DNA from: Blastomonas sp. AAP53 | Lineage (GTDB): Bacteria > Pseudomonadota > Alphaproteobacteria > Sphingomonadales > Sphingomonadaceae | DNA length: 64,000 bases | Direction of reading: 5' to 3' | NCBI RefSeq assembly: GCF_000331245.1 | Contig: NZ_ANFZ01000004.1 | Coordinates: 62,001-126,000, forward strand | Shown here: in pieces, positions 52,794-61,811 of the stretch | Layout: every line of letters starts with the position of its first letter | How positions within the stretch are numbered: position 1 is the stretch's first letter | Notes under the pieces: model-generated | Databases searched by the model: none | The model's input: only the letters and a program-made list of their open reading frames with translations | Told to the model about the DNA's origin: nothing | Translations under genes and position numbers: made by a program

Positions 52794-53468
52794 TCAGGCG
52801 CGTTCCAGCACCGATTGCGCCAGGGCCTCGAACAGTCGCGCTCCATCGGTTCCGCCGTGCTGCGGTTCGACCATCCGCTCAGGATGCGGCATCATGCCCA
52901 GCACGTTGCCCCTGGCATTCAGCACCCCTGCAATCGCGCGCGCTGATCCGTTGATATCCTGATTGTAGCGGAACGCCACCTGGCCTTCGCCCTCGATCCG
53001 GTCGAGCGTGTCGGCATCGGCGAAATAATTGCCATCGTGGTGCGCCACCGGAATGCGGATCGTTTCGCCCTTGCTGTAGGCGCTGGTGAAACGGCTGGAT
53101 GCGTTCTCGACGGTGAGTTCGACGGTCTGGCAGACAAAGCGGATGCCGGCATTGCGCATCAGCGCGCCGGGCAGCAGTCCCGCTTCGGTGAGAATCTGGA
53201 AGCCGTTGCAGATGCCCAGCACCGCAACGCCGCGCTCTGCGGCCTGCACCACCGCGCCAACGACCGGCGAACGCGCGGCCATCGCGCCCGAACGCAGATA
53301 ATCGCCATAGGAAAAGCCGCCAGGAACGCCGATCAGATCGAGCCCCTCGGGCAGCGTCTGTTCGCCATGCCACAGCCGGATCGGTGCATGGCCGGTGACC
53401 CGCTCGATCGCCACCGCCAGGTCGCGGTCGCAATTGGAACCGGGAAAGGTGATGACGGCCGATTTCAT
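52794..53468 (-). CDS. purQ: phosphoribosylformylglycinamidine synthase subunit PurQ
   Basis: 224 residues from ATG 53468, overlapping the purS stop. It is a class I glutamine amidotransferase with [54 protein letters not shown] (nucleophile Cys) and [12 protein letters not shown] (His and Glu of the triad). It supplies ammonia to PurL in the fourth step of purine synthesis. It is part of the split PurS-PurQ-PurL system. purL is not in the window. Confidence 0.95.
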   Translation of the reverse strand: MKSAVITFPGSNCDRDLAVAIERVTGHAPIRLWHGEQTLPEGLDLIGVPGGFSYGDYLRSGAMAARSPVVGAVVQAAERGVAVLGICNGFQILTEAGLLPGALMRNAGIRFVCQTVELTVENASSRFTSAYSKGETIRIPVAHHDGNYFADADTLDRIEGEGQVAFRYNQDINGSARAIAGVLNARGNVLGMMPHPERMVEPQHGGTDGARLFEALAQSVLERA

Positions 53469-53698
53469 GCGACGCGCTCGATCCGGTAGTTCTCGATGAC
53501 CATGTTGGCGAGTAGCTTGCGGCACATCGCGTCAATGTCATCGTCGCTGGTATCGTCGGCCAGGGTCAGCTCGATCAGCCGTCCGGCGCGGACGTCTTCG
53601 ACGCCGCCAAAGCCCAGTCCTTCCAGCGCATGGTGGATGGCACGACCCTGCGGATCAAGCACGCCGTCTTTCAGGGTCACATGGATGCGGGCCTTCAT
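53465..53698 (-). CDS. purS: phosphoribosylformylglycinamidine synthase subunit PurS
   Basis: 77 residues from ATG 53698 with an AGGAGG-like site upstream. The pattern is [43 protein letters not shown] and [16 protein letters not shown], diagnostic of PurS, the small bridging subunit between PurL and PurQ. ATGA overlap with purQ. Confidence 0.94.
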   Translation of the reverse strand: MKARIHVTLKDGVLDPQGRAIHHALEGLGFGGVEDVRAGRLIELTLADDTSDDDIDAMCRKLLANMVIENYRIERVA

Positions 53699-53874
53699 CG
53701 GCGTCCTCCTGGCTGAATGAATGGCCTGCCCTATACCGTGCGCCAGCGGCGGGGCAAGGGGGTGCTTGCCCTCAGTTTGGTTGGTAATGCAGCTTCTGGC
53801 ATTAACCGGCCTCAACAAAGCGCTGTAAATGCTTGTCGCATAGCCTTTCTGCACAACAGGGGGGTGGGAAACGC

Positions 53875-54024
53875 ATGGCAGGCCTGGCACTGGCAATGTT
53901 CATCGGATTGTTCGGATTCGGGCATGAAATGATGGGATGGAGCGACCCCAGCGGTAATGTGCGGCTGGGGCTGTTCATGGCTTTCATCTTCGGCATCATC
54001 AGCGGTTACCGCACCCGGGCGTAA
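53875..54024 (+). CDS. 49-residue membrane protein of unknown function
   Basis: ATG 53875 follows a long AGGGGGGTGGG purine run. Two hydrophobic stretches (LALAMFIGLFGFGHEMMGW and LGLFMAFIFGIISGY) and a short basic end (RTRA) indicate a small inner-membrane protein. The frame sits alone on the plus strand between purS and the M16 peptidase gene, where no other gene covers it. No family was recognised. Confidence 0.6.
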   Translation: MAGLALAMFIGLFGFGHEMMGWSDPSGNVRLGLFMAFIFGIISGYRTRA

Positions 54025-54039
54025 CCTGCACCGGTTGGA

Positions 54040-57000
54040 TCAGCGTGGCGCTGCGTTGGTGGTCACCGGGGATTGGCGCGATGCCAGCGCGGTGCCAGCC
54101 GCTTCATCCTCGTAAAGGGCCTGGACGAGCAAGGCTCGCTCGGGCGCCAGATAGGTGCGTGCCATCGTCAGCAGTTCATCGGCGCTGACCTTGCCGAAGG
54201 CGGTTCCGCCACTGCGGAACCGGTCGAGCCGGGCGGGCTTGCTCTGCGCGCTGTCGACCACGCCCAGCCAGGCCGAATTGCTCTTCACGCTGTTGGCGAT
54301 GTTTTCCAGGATCGGCGTGCGCGCGCGGGCCAGCTCGTCGGCCGCAATCGGCGAGGGCACGGGCGCATCCCCCAGCGCACGAGCGGGGGCCGAGAGTTCC
54401 GCCGCAATCTGCCGCACCGCCTCTGCCACCTTGTCGACATCACCCGTCGCGACATTGGTGCTGATCTGGATATAGCCATAGCCGGGGTAGATCGAAGAGG
54501 TGAACGACCGGGCGACGGGTGAATAGCTGGCGCCCAGCTGTTCGCGGATCTGGTCGGTCACCTTGATCTGCAGCAGCTCGGCCAGCAGCCTCAGCCGCAC
54601 ATCCTCGCGATAATCGCCGTCGTCGGTGGTCGGCCAGTAGAATTCGACGATCGCCTGGTCGGCCTCGCCCTTGTGGTGCAGCACGCGCGGCGCGCGGTTG
54701 GCGGTGAACTGGCGCATCCGGGCATCGCCATAATCGCGAAAATCCGCCTCGCGCTCTGCCAGCGCGCCGAACGTGGCGGCGACGGCGGCAATCGCCTCAT
54801 CCTCGTCGAAATCGCCGACCAGCCCGATCTCGATCGCGCCCTTGGCCAGCCGGTCGCCGATCGAGGCCTTGAGGTCGTCAAACGTCAGCCGCTCGAACAC
54901 CGCGCGGTCGGCCAGCGAGAAACGCGGGTCGTTGTCGGACAGGATCGCGCCGATCTGGCTGCCGATCGCGCCTTCGGGCGTGGCGTTCATGCGCGCGTAG
55001 AAATTGGGCAGATAGCTGCGGTACTGGTTGATCGCCTCGCTGCGATAGCCCGGATGGGTGGTGAACGCGGCGAGCACCTGCATCTGCAGCTTGAGGTCAT
55101 CGGGCGTGGTCGCCAGATAACCGCCGAGATAGTCCTCGCCCGACCCGAAGTTGAGCGAGACCGCACGGCCGGCGAAGATCGAATAGAGGTCGTCCAGGCT
55201 GTGCGCCTCAAGCCCGCCGCGCACGAAGATGTTCATCAGGCTGGTGGCTTCGGGGTTGTCGCGCGAGGCGAGCAGGTCGCCGCCATCGATGCGCAGCGAA
55301 ACCAGCACGCGGTTCTTGTCGAAATCGGTCTTCTTCAGGTTCAGCCGCACATTGTTGGCAAAGCGGACGGTGCGGATGCCCAGGTCCTCGATCGTGCTGT
55401 CCGCCACCACGGTGCCGGAGGACCCGAAGTCCTGATAGGCAAAGGCCTGCGCATCGCGTGTCTGCGGCTTTGCGACTTTCGTTTTCTGCGCCTCGGCAAA
55501 GGCGGTGCGCAATATGTCTGCGCCGCCTGCAGGTTCGACCTTGGTGGCAAGGTGGATCAGCGGCTTGTCGAGCGTGCCGAAATCGTTGCGCAGCGCCTTG
55601 AGCAGGATCTTGGTGGTCAGCGCATCGCGCAGCGCGACAAAGCGTTCAAGCTGGCTTTCCGGCGTGGTGACGATCATGCCATCCTTGGCCATCGCCATGA
55701 CCTGGTCGGCCAGCTGGTCATTGGGCCGTGTCTGGTGACCCAGCACGGCGTTTTCATAGCCGGTGGTAAAGTTGGCGAGCTGCTCGGCCAGTTCCGCCTT
55801 GGTGAAGCCATAGCGCAGCGCTGCGCGAACCTCGCGCTCGGCGGCGGCCAGCCCGCGCTGCCACTCGCCATCGCGGGTGGCGACGTTCAGCACCGACTGG
55901 TTGGCGATTTTGTAGACATCCGACCGCCCGATCGACGCGCCGACAAAGGGCGCGTTTTCCTGCCGGGCGATCCGCCCCAGCCTGCGCCCGACGATGTTAT
56001 AGGCCAGCGCGCGGGTGAGCTTCGCGCGGCGCGCGGCCTTGCTGTCGGGCTCTTCGACGTAGGGCGAAAAGCGGATCGCGGTGGCCACCTCGTCAATCGC
56101 GGGGTGGGTGAAGATATTCGCTTCATCGGTGCGAGCGGTGTTGATGTTGCCCAGCGGCACGTGCGGAGCCTCGCCGCGAGTGGCTTGCCAGTTGCTGAAA
56201 CTCGCCTGGATCTTTGCCTCGATCATGGCGACATCGACATCGCCCACGACCACCAGCGTGCTGCGGCCGGGCGTGTAATAGCGTTCGTAAAAGCTGCGGA
56301 AGCGCTCTGTGGGCGCGGTTTCGATCACGGCCCTGTCACCGATGGGCGAGCGGGTGGCGATGCGCGTGTCGGGCACGGTAAAGGCAAACAGCGATTCGCG
56401 GTTGCGCTGGGCGTAATTGGCGCGGGTGCGCATTTCGGAGAGGATGACGCCGCGCTCACGCTCGATCGCTTCGGGCTCAAACCGGATTTCGCTTGCGGTT
56501 TCGCGCAGCAGGTACAGCGCGGTGTCGACCGTTTCTGCCTTCACGTTGGGCAGGTCGAGCAGATAGCCGGTCTGGTCATAGCTGGTGAAGGCATTGGTAT
56601 CCGCGCCGAACTCCAGCCCCAGCCGCTCCAGAATCTTGATCATCTCGCCTTCGGGCACGTTTGTCGTGCCGTTGAACGCCATGTGCTCGATGAAATGGGC
56701 GAGGCCGCGCTCGTCTTCGGCTTCGGAGGTCGAGCCTGTGTCGATCAGCAGCCGCATGACGGCCGTGCCCGGCGGCGTCGCGTTCTTGCGGATGGCATAG
56801 CGCATGCCGTTGGGCAAAACGCCAAAGCGAACGGCAGGATCGGGGGTCAGATCGCTGGCAGCATAGCCCCAGGCAGAGGCGATGGCCGCTTCGTCGCGAA
56901 CGATCGCAGAACTTTCGCCGGGGGTGCCAGACGTCGATTCGGCAAGCGCGGATTGGGCCCAGGAAGGGGCAGGGGCCATCATCATCGCGGCAACGGCAAA

Positions 57001-57054
57001 AGCTGCCAGCGCCGACCTTGCTGTCAATACGGAACGCCGGCTGCCTCGATCCAT
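54040..57054 (-). CDS. secreted M16 family zinc metallopeptidase
   Basis: 1004 residues from ATG 57054. The signal peptide includes SALAAFAVAAMMMAPAPSWAQ. The M16A domain has the inverted zinc motif LAHFIEHMAFNG (HxxEH, residues about 120-124), and the later Glu ligand lies in the IERERGVILSEM helix. Further M16 domains follow (LDDLYSIFAGRAVSLNFGSG, and a C-terminal DQIREQLGASYSPVARS with the R/Y substrate pair). The full length fits four pitrilysin-like domains in one chain. It is a periplasmic peptidase. It separates purC from purS-purQ. Confidence 0.92.
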   Translation of the reverse strand: MDRGSRRSVLTARSALAAFAVAAMMMAPAPSWAQSALAESTSGTPGESSAIVRDEAAIASAWGYAASDLTPDPAVRFGVLPNGMRYAIRKNATPPGTAVMRLLIDTGSTSEAEDERGLAHFIEHMAFNGTTNVPEGEMIKILERLGLEFGADTNAFTSYDQTGYLLDLPNVKAETVDTALYLLRETASEIRFEPEAIERERGVILSEMRTRANYAQRNRESLFAFTVPDTRIATRSPIGDRAVIETAPTERFRSFYERYYTPGRSTLVVVGDVDVAMIEAKIQASFSNWQATRGEAPHVPLGNINTARTDEANIFTHPAIDEVATAIRFSPYVEEPDSKAARRAKLTRALAYNIVGRRLGRIARQENAPFVGASIGRSDVYKIANQSVLNVATRDGEWQRGLAAAEREVRAALRYGFTKAELAEQLANFTTGYENAVLGHQTRPNDQLADQVMAMAKDGMIVTTPESQLERFVALRDALTTKILLKALRNDFGTLDKPLIHLATKVEPAGGADILRTAFAEAQKTKVAKPQTRDAQAFAYQDFGSSGTVVADSTIEDLGIRTVRFANNVRLNLKKTDFDKNRVLVSLRIDGGDLLASRDNPEATSLMNIFVRGGLEAHSLDDLYSIFAGRAVSLNFGSGEDYLGGYLATTPDDLKLQMQVLAAFTTHPGYRSEAINQYRSYLPNFYARMNATPEGAIGSQIGAILSDNDPRFSLADRAVFERLTFDDLKASIGDRLAKGAIEIGLVGDFDEDEAIAAVAATFGALAEREADFRDYGDARMRQFTANRAPRVLHHKGEADQAIVEFYWPTTDDGDYREDVRLRLLAELLQIKVTDQIREQLGASYSPVARSFTSSIYPGYGYIQISTNVATGDVDKVAEAVRQIAAELSAPARALGDAPVPSPIAADELARARTPILENIANSVKSNSAWLGVVDSAQSKPARLDRFRSGGTAFGKVSADELLTMARTYLAPERALLVQALYEDEAAGTALASRQSPVTTNAAPR

Positions 57055-57154
57055 CTCCGCCCACTTGTTATTGGTGTGTGGCGAAAATGTTGCATGCGCG
57101 CTTCTGTCACGCAAGATGACGGAAACGTAAAGCGATCAGGCGGTTTTCCCGCGC

Positions 57155-57934
57155 TTATTTGCCCTTGCGGCGGCGGTGGCTGTCGAGGTCGAGCACCTCG
57201 TTGTCGCCGCCTTCGTTAAGCAGGCCCAGACGACGGGCGACCTCCTGATAGGCCTCGACTTCGCCGCCCAGGTCACGCCGGAAACGGTCCTTGTCGAGCT
57301 TTTCGCCGGTTTCCAGGTCCCACAGGCGGCATCCATCCGGGCTGATCTCGTCGGCCAGGATAATGCGCGAGAAATCGCCATCGAACTGACGGCCGAACTC
57401 GAGCTTGAAGTCGATCAGGCGGATGCCGATCGCGGCGAACATGCCGCACATGAAATCGTTGATGCGGATCGCCATCGACGAGATGTCCTGCATCTCTTCC
57501 TGCGTCGCCCAGCCGAAGCAGGCGATATGCTCTTCGGCGACGAGGGGATCGCCGAGCGCGTCGTCCTTGTAGCAATATTCGATCAGGGTGTGCGGCAGCG
57601 GCTGGCCTTCTTCCAGACCCAGCCGGGTGCAGATCGATCCGGCAGCGACGTTGCGCACGACCACTTCGATCGGCACGATCTCGACCTGGCGGATCAGCTG
57701 CTCGCGCATGTTGAGGCGACGGATGAAGTGCGTGGGGATGCCGATATGCGCAAGCCGCGTGAACACATATTCGCTGATGCGGTTGTTGATCACGCCCTTG
57801 CCGTTGATCGTGCCCTTCTTCTGGGCATTGAATGCGGTGGCATCATCCTTGAAATACTGGATCAGCGTGCCGGGCTCAGGTCCTTCATACAGGATCTTGG
57901 CCTTGCCTTCGTAAATCTGGCGGCGGCGGGTCAT
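57155..57934 (-). CDS. purC: phosphoribosylaminoimidazole-succinocarboxamide synthase (SAICAR synthetase)
   Basis: 259 residues from ATG 57934. The start [20 protein letters not shown] is the SAICAR synthetase signature, followed by [44 protein letters not shown] and [27 protein letters not shown]. It joins aspartate to CAIR with ATP. The minus-strand order is purC, M16 peptidase, purS, purQ. Confidence 0.95.
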   Translation of the reverse strand: MTRRRQIYEGKAKILYEGPEPGTLIQYFKDDATAFNAQKKGTINGKGVINNRISEYVFTRLAHIGIPTHFIRRLNMREQLIRQVEIVPIEVVVRNVAAGSICTRLGLEEGQPLPHTLIEYCYKDDALGDPLVAEEHIACFGWATQEEMQDISSMAIRINDFMCGMFAAIGIRLIDFKLEFGRQFDGDFSRIILADEISPDGCRLWDLETGEKLDKDRFRRDLGGEVEAYQEVARRLGLLNEGGDNEVLDLDSHRRRKGK

Positions 57935-58269
57935 GGCACGTATCTCCGATAGAAAGCAGGACGCCCCGGTGCGGCTACTCATGCGCGCAGTGCCGGGGCG
58001 TCGTTCAGCGCCCCTATAGCCGCAAGAGAACTTGCGCGCAATTGTGCTGTCTGCGCCTGTTTGTGGCCTGTCATGAAACCGGACAGGGAGGTGGTTTCAC
58101 CACCGATGGCAGTGTCCGCAACTGGGGAGCGCTTAAAAATGCGCGAATGGCCGATGATGGGCAGGAAGCCACCGTGCGATCTCAATACCTGTTCCTCGCA
58201 CCGAGCGGTCTTCTTTCCACTTGCGCTGATGAAGTCCGCACTCGATGCGGTGTTGGTCTGCGGCCAACC
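57935..58269. other. intergenic region between the S41 peptidase and purC
   Basis: 335 bp without a supported gene. It must hold the purC promoter on the minus strand and the end of the S41 peptidase transcript. No strong terminator or repeat was recognised. Frames crossing it overlap the peptidase gene and look non-coding. Confidence 0.6.
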
Positions 58270-60255
58270 TTACTGCCGCAATTCATAGCTCTGGCGCATA
58301 AGAAACGGTTCTCCCGCGACGCGAGTCTGCTTGGTGATCCGCAGCCGATTGCCATCGCGGGTTACTATCTTGCGCGCAATCACGGTGCGACCGTTTTCGA
58401 GGGTTTCACCTTCGAGCACGATGGTGATCGAGTCATCCTTGGCCGATGCACGCGATTCCACCACTCGCCATTGGTCTGGAGCGTTGCTGCCCATGGAAAT
58501 GGTGAGTGATTTGCCCGAACCGTCGAACACCCAAGTCTCGGATGAACGCACCGTCTTGCCGGGGCCGTCATCGAACGTCCATGCCAGCATGTGCCCGTCG
58601 CTCTGCATCACGGTTGGCAGGGTTTCGCGGGTGTCATCCGTGTAGTCGCGGTAGTCGAGCGTGCCGGTCCAATCGCCCGCCAGCACCCTTGCAGTCAAAG
58701 CTGCGGTTTCTGTGTTAGTGGTCAGCAGACCCTGCGCCACCCCAACCGTGCGGTCGCGCCCAGCTTCGAAATCAGCCAGGGTCGGCACGACCAACTGATC
58801 GACCGCGACGCCCTTGCCCAGATCAAAGCTTTCGATGGCATTTCGGTTCCAGGCTTCAGGAACGCGCACCTTGATTCCGCTGACGGGCAGCTTCAGCAGG
58901 AAAATGCGCCCTGCGGTCGGCCCTTCGGCGCTGCCGCTGCTATCCTCGCCAATCACGGTTGCGCCTGCCTTTTCCTTGAGCTGCGCGATCGCCATCGTGG
59001 TGGCCGATCCCACCCGTGGGCCGCTGAGGATGGTCAGGCGTCCGGTAAAGCGGCCCGCGTTGACCGGTTTCTGTTCGAACCGGGTGTCTTTTTCGCTGAC
59101 GACGGCGCCCTTCATTACCGGAATCCGCTCATACCAGCCATCATCGGTTCGCTTGAAGCTGTCGAGCGGCGGGTTGAACAGCGCGTCTCTATCGCCCCAG
59201 GCGCTAACATATTGTGGCAGGTCGCCATAACGTACCGCCCTCAACCGCAGTGGCTTGAACCACGTGAAGGGTTGGTCGATCAGATAGCGCCCCAGCGCCA
59301 CCGGCACATCGTCCGATCCGCCGCCATTCTTACGAAGATCGATAATCAGCTGCTCGGTGCCCGCTTCCTCCATCGCGGCGAAAAACCCGCTAAGGAAAGC
59401 TGTCGCCTGAACGGGATTGCGATAATTGACGAAGGTATCGATCCCCAGCCGTGCGACCTTGCCGTTCATCCGCCACGTGGTGCTGTTGTAAAACTCGCTG
59501 CGATACTTCGCGCCAGGCCCGGCCAGGGCTGTCCACTGCGCAAACCCGATCGGCCGGAGTGTGGCGGTGGTGGACTCAGTTCGGCCTACCAGCTTCCATT
59601 CGACCTGCCAGCTATCAGGAAAGCCGAAAAGAGCTGGGTAATTCTCGTTGAAATCATCTCCCATCAGATCACTGTCATCCGCAAGCTTGGCAGCAATCGC
59701 CTGGTCGGTGGTGCCGTCATAGGAGACCAGCGGAGCAAGCCTAAGCAGCAGCGCGGGTACCGCCATGCCATTGATACCGAGGATCTCGCTCCCCATCGGA
59801 GGCGCGCCGGCCTGCCCATCGTTCGACAGCACGATCATCCGCCCTTCGATCATCTGGAACCGCAGCGGCAGATGGGTGGGATTGTTGGTGCGGAACGCAG
59901 TCAGTTCGTCCGACATCTCCGCCTTGGTATGATCGCAGTGGATCGCAGCAAGGAGGCGCGCGACTTCGGCGTGCAACGCGAGGTCGGTGATTGGCGCAGA
60001 GACGGCGGCTTCCAGCCGCGCAAAAGCCGCGTTTATCTCGGACTTGGAGCTGTAGCGGTAAAGACCAGGGTGCACCATCTCCAACGCGCGGCGCAGCAGG
60101 ACGACGTCGCGGATAGCTTCCTCGGCGCTCAACAGGCGCGGCGCGTAACGGGGTACGACCGGCGTAGCCGCGACAGCAAGTTCGGCGACGGCTGCTTTCA
60201 AGGGAAGCGGCAGAGTGCACAGGGCGGCTGCGGCGGCGAGATTAAGGCTTTTCAT
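58270..60255 (-). CDS. secreted S41 family (tail-specific protease-like) peptidase
   Basis: 661 residues from ATG 60255. The signal peptide is SLNLAAAAALCTLPLPLKAA. An N-terminal helical domain (EMVHPGLYRYSSKSEINAAF, AAIHCDHTKAEMSD) resembles the cap of S41 enzymes. The core follows with LIIDLRKNGGGSDDVPVALGRYL, RLTILSGPRVGSATTMAIAQLKEKAG (catalytic Ser in VGSAT) and TVIGEDSSGSAEGPTAG. The C-terminal 120 residues form a separate beta domain (GDWTGTLDYRDYTD). It is probably a periplasmic peptidase, downstream of and co-directional with an AraC-type regulator. Confidence 0.86.
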   Translation of the reverse strand: MKSLNLAAAAALCTLPLPLKAAVAELAVAATPVVPRYAPRLLSAEEAIRDVVLLRRALEMVHPGLYRYSSKSEINAAFARLEAAVSAPITDLALHAEVARLLAAIHCDHTKAEMSDELTAFRTNNPTHLPLRFQMIEGRMIVLSNDGQAGAPPMGSEILGINGMAVPALLLRLAPLVSYDGTTDQAIAAKLADDSDLMGDDFNENYPALFGFPDSWQVEWKLVGRTESTTATLRPIGFAQWTALAGPGAKYRSEFYNSTTWRMNGKVARLGIDTFVNYRNPVQATAFLSGFFAAMEEAGTEQLIIDLRKNGGGSDDVPVALGRYLIDQPFTWFKPLRLRAVRYGDLPQYVSAWGDRDALFNPPLDSFKRTDDGWYERIPVMKGAVVSEKDTRFEQKPVNAGRFTGRLTILSGPRVGSATTMAIAQLKEKAGATVIGEDSSGSAEGPTAGRIFLLKLPVSGIKVRVPEAWNRNAIESFDLGKGVAVDQLVVPTLADFEAGRDRTVGVAQGLLTTNTETAALTARVLAGDWTGTLDYRDYTDDTRETLPTVMQSDGHMLAWTFDDGPGKTVRSSETWVFDGSGKSLTISMGSNAPDQWRVVESRASAKDDSITIVLEGETLENGRTVIARKIVTRDGNRLRITKQTRVAGEPFLMRQSYELRQ

Positions 60256-60324
60256 AGGGATCGCTCCAGTGGTCTGTAACGAAATCGTCTGTGTCCCGAA
60301 CTGAGGCTGCGCGCGCCTCAATGG

Positions 60325-61443
60325 TCAGATTTCTGACAATTTTTGCGATTTGAGCCGCCATTGGCTGGGGCTCATACCGGCGACATCGCGAAACGCGCGA
60401 TTGAAACTGGCCTTGGAATTGAACCCGGCCTCGAACGCGAGCGTCAGGAGATCACGCGCCTCGCCCCGCAAGGCGAGCAGGCGCTGCAATTCCGCCACAC
60501 GGCGGCGGTTGATGATCGCGTTGAAGTTGGCTCCCGCCGCTGCGCCCAGCCCTCGTGACAGGTAGGTGGTGTTGGTGCCAAAGATTCGCGCCAGCCCCGC
60601 AAGCGTGAGCGTGGGATCGCGCCACAATTCATCCTCGTCGATTCGTGCCAACCACGCGCTGCCTCGCGCGGCCCAATCACGGGTGGCGGCTGCTAGTTCG
60701 GCGGGCTCGGGCGGGGCTGCGCTCGTGACTTGTGGAAACGGGGTTTCCGAATGCCGCCAGCCACCGATGCCGAGATACAGCACCAGCACCGAAAACCCGA
60801 CATAGAGTGGGAATTGGTCGAAATAATCGCGCGCCGGATCAATCCATTTGGCGATCACGAACCCCGCCCAGATCAAGGCAACCAGCGCGAGCGCAGCGAG
60901 GAAATTGCGGATCCAGGTGGGTTCAAAATCCACACCGTCGGTGCGGTTTTCGTCGAGCCACACGCGGTAGGCTCGATAGCGGTGATAGGCGGCCGCGCTG
61001 TAGGCGGCGATACTCACCAGCGCGGCAATATCGAACGCGGGGTCGATGATCGGCGCATGGGCGATGGTGTTCCACCAGTTCTTGGTCGGCAAGGGGAATG
61101 GAAACACCGCTGCATAAGCAAGGAATTGCACGGCCACCGGCCCGAAATGTGGCCAGACGCGCACTGAGCGGGCATTGGTCAGCGTGGCGGTGTAGAGATA
61201 GAGCAGCGGCCCGAACGCCAGCGTGTAAGACAGCGGAGCGAAGCTAAGCCACGGCCACCGCTCGTAGAGTCCAGCATAGCCGATGATGTAGGGCGTCATC
61301 AGCACCGCCACGCCAAGGATGAGCAGTGCCAGCCACCGGTTCGCCGCTCGGTTGACCCGCCCAAGCCAAAGCAGTGCCGCCAGCAGCGAGCCCTGCACCG
61401 CACAAATCAAAAGCGTTATGCTCATCGGCCCGAACGAAATCAT
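60325..61443 (-). CDS. membrane-bound AraC family transcriptional regulator
   Basis: 372 residues, ATG 61443; ATG 61425 is an alternative. About seven membrane spans occupy the first 235 residues (ITLLICAVQGSLLAALLW to LYVGFSVLVLYLGIGGW). A C-terminal AraC DNA-binding domain follows: PTLTLAGLARIFGTNTTYLSRGLG as the first helix-turn-helix, and RDLLTLAFEAGFNSKASFNRAFRDVAGMSPSQWR as the second. This architecture senses a membrane or periplasmic cue. The next gene downstream is the S41 peptidase (69-bp gap), a likely target or partner. Confidence 0.9.
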   Translation of the reverse strand: MISFGPMSITLLICAVQGSLLAALLWLGRVNRAANRWLALLILGVAVLMTPYIIGYAGLYERWPWLSFAPLSYTLAFGPLLYLYTATLTNARSVRVWPHFGPVAVQFLAYAAVFPFPLPTKNWWNTIAHAPIIDPAFDIAALVSIAAYSAAAYHRYRAYRVWLDENRTDGVDFEPTWIRNFLAALALVALIWAGFVIAKWIDPARDYFDQFPLYVGFSVLVLYLGIGGWRHSETPFPQVTSAAPPEPAELAAATRDWAARGSAWLARIDEDELWRDPTLTLAGLARIFGTNTTYLSRGLGAAAGANFNAIINRRRVAELQRLLALRGEARDLLTLAFEAGFNSKASFNRAFRDVAGMSPSQWRLKSQKLSEI

Positions 61444-61811
61444 CGCTGCAGTTATGGCTTAGCGCGGGCGATTATCAAACGCGGATGTTGGTTGAACGCT
61501 TGTGAAAAAATTGGCTGCGTTGCTGGCTTGAATGGGGTCAGTAACAGAATGTCCGGTTTCTTCCCCGCTCGCACAAAAGCTGCCGATCCGCTTTCCCAAA
61601 GAAAGGCCGATGCCATCGTTCTCCGGGCTCGGCTGTGGCGTCAGGCAATCCCGCCTCGCGCAATCTTGAGCCGGGCCACCTGCTTTGCCCAGCGCAAAGG
61701 GCGGCATGGCGCTCTGATCGCCGGTTTTGAGGCGCTCTGACCGCAATTTTCCCCAGAAAACCCGGCAAAGCCTCTCGCCTTGCCGCATCCGCGCTGCTAC
61801 GCGGCAGAACT
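61444..61811. other. intergenic region between the AraC regulator and parC
   Basis: 368 bp between divergent genes, so it must contain both promoters. Short frames on both strands overlap each other and show no recognisable protein. No repeat or RNA was recognised. Confidence 0.6.

Noticed and set aside
54673-57219. 848-codon frame on the plus strand
   Set aside because: It is antisense to the M16 peptidase, whose signal peptide and zinc motif are clear.
58042-58509. 155-codon plus-strand frame starting in the purC / S41 gap
   Set aside because: Most of it is antisense to the S41 peptidase and the part in the gap has no ribosome site or recognisable motif.
61492-61740. short frames on both strands ahead of parC
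   Set aside because: They overlap each other, lack ribosome sites and show no recognisable protein.
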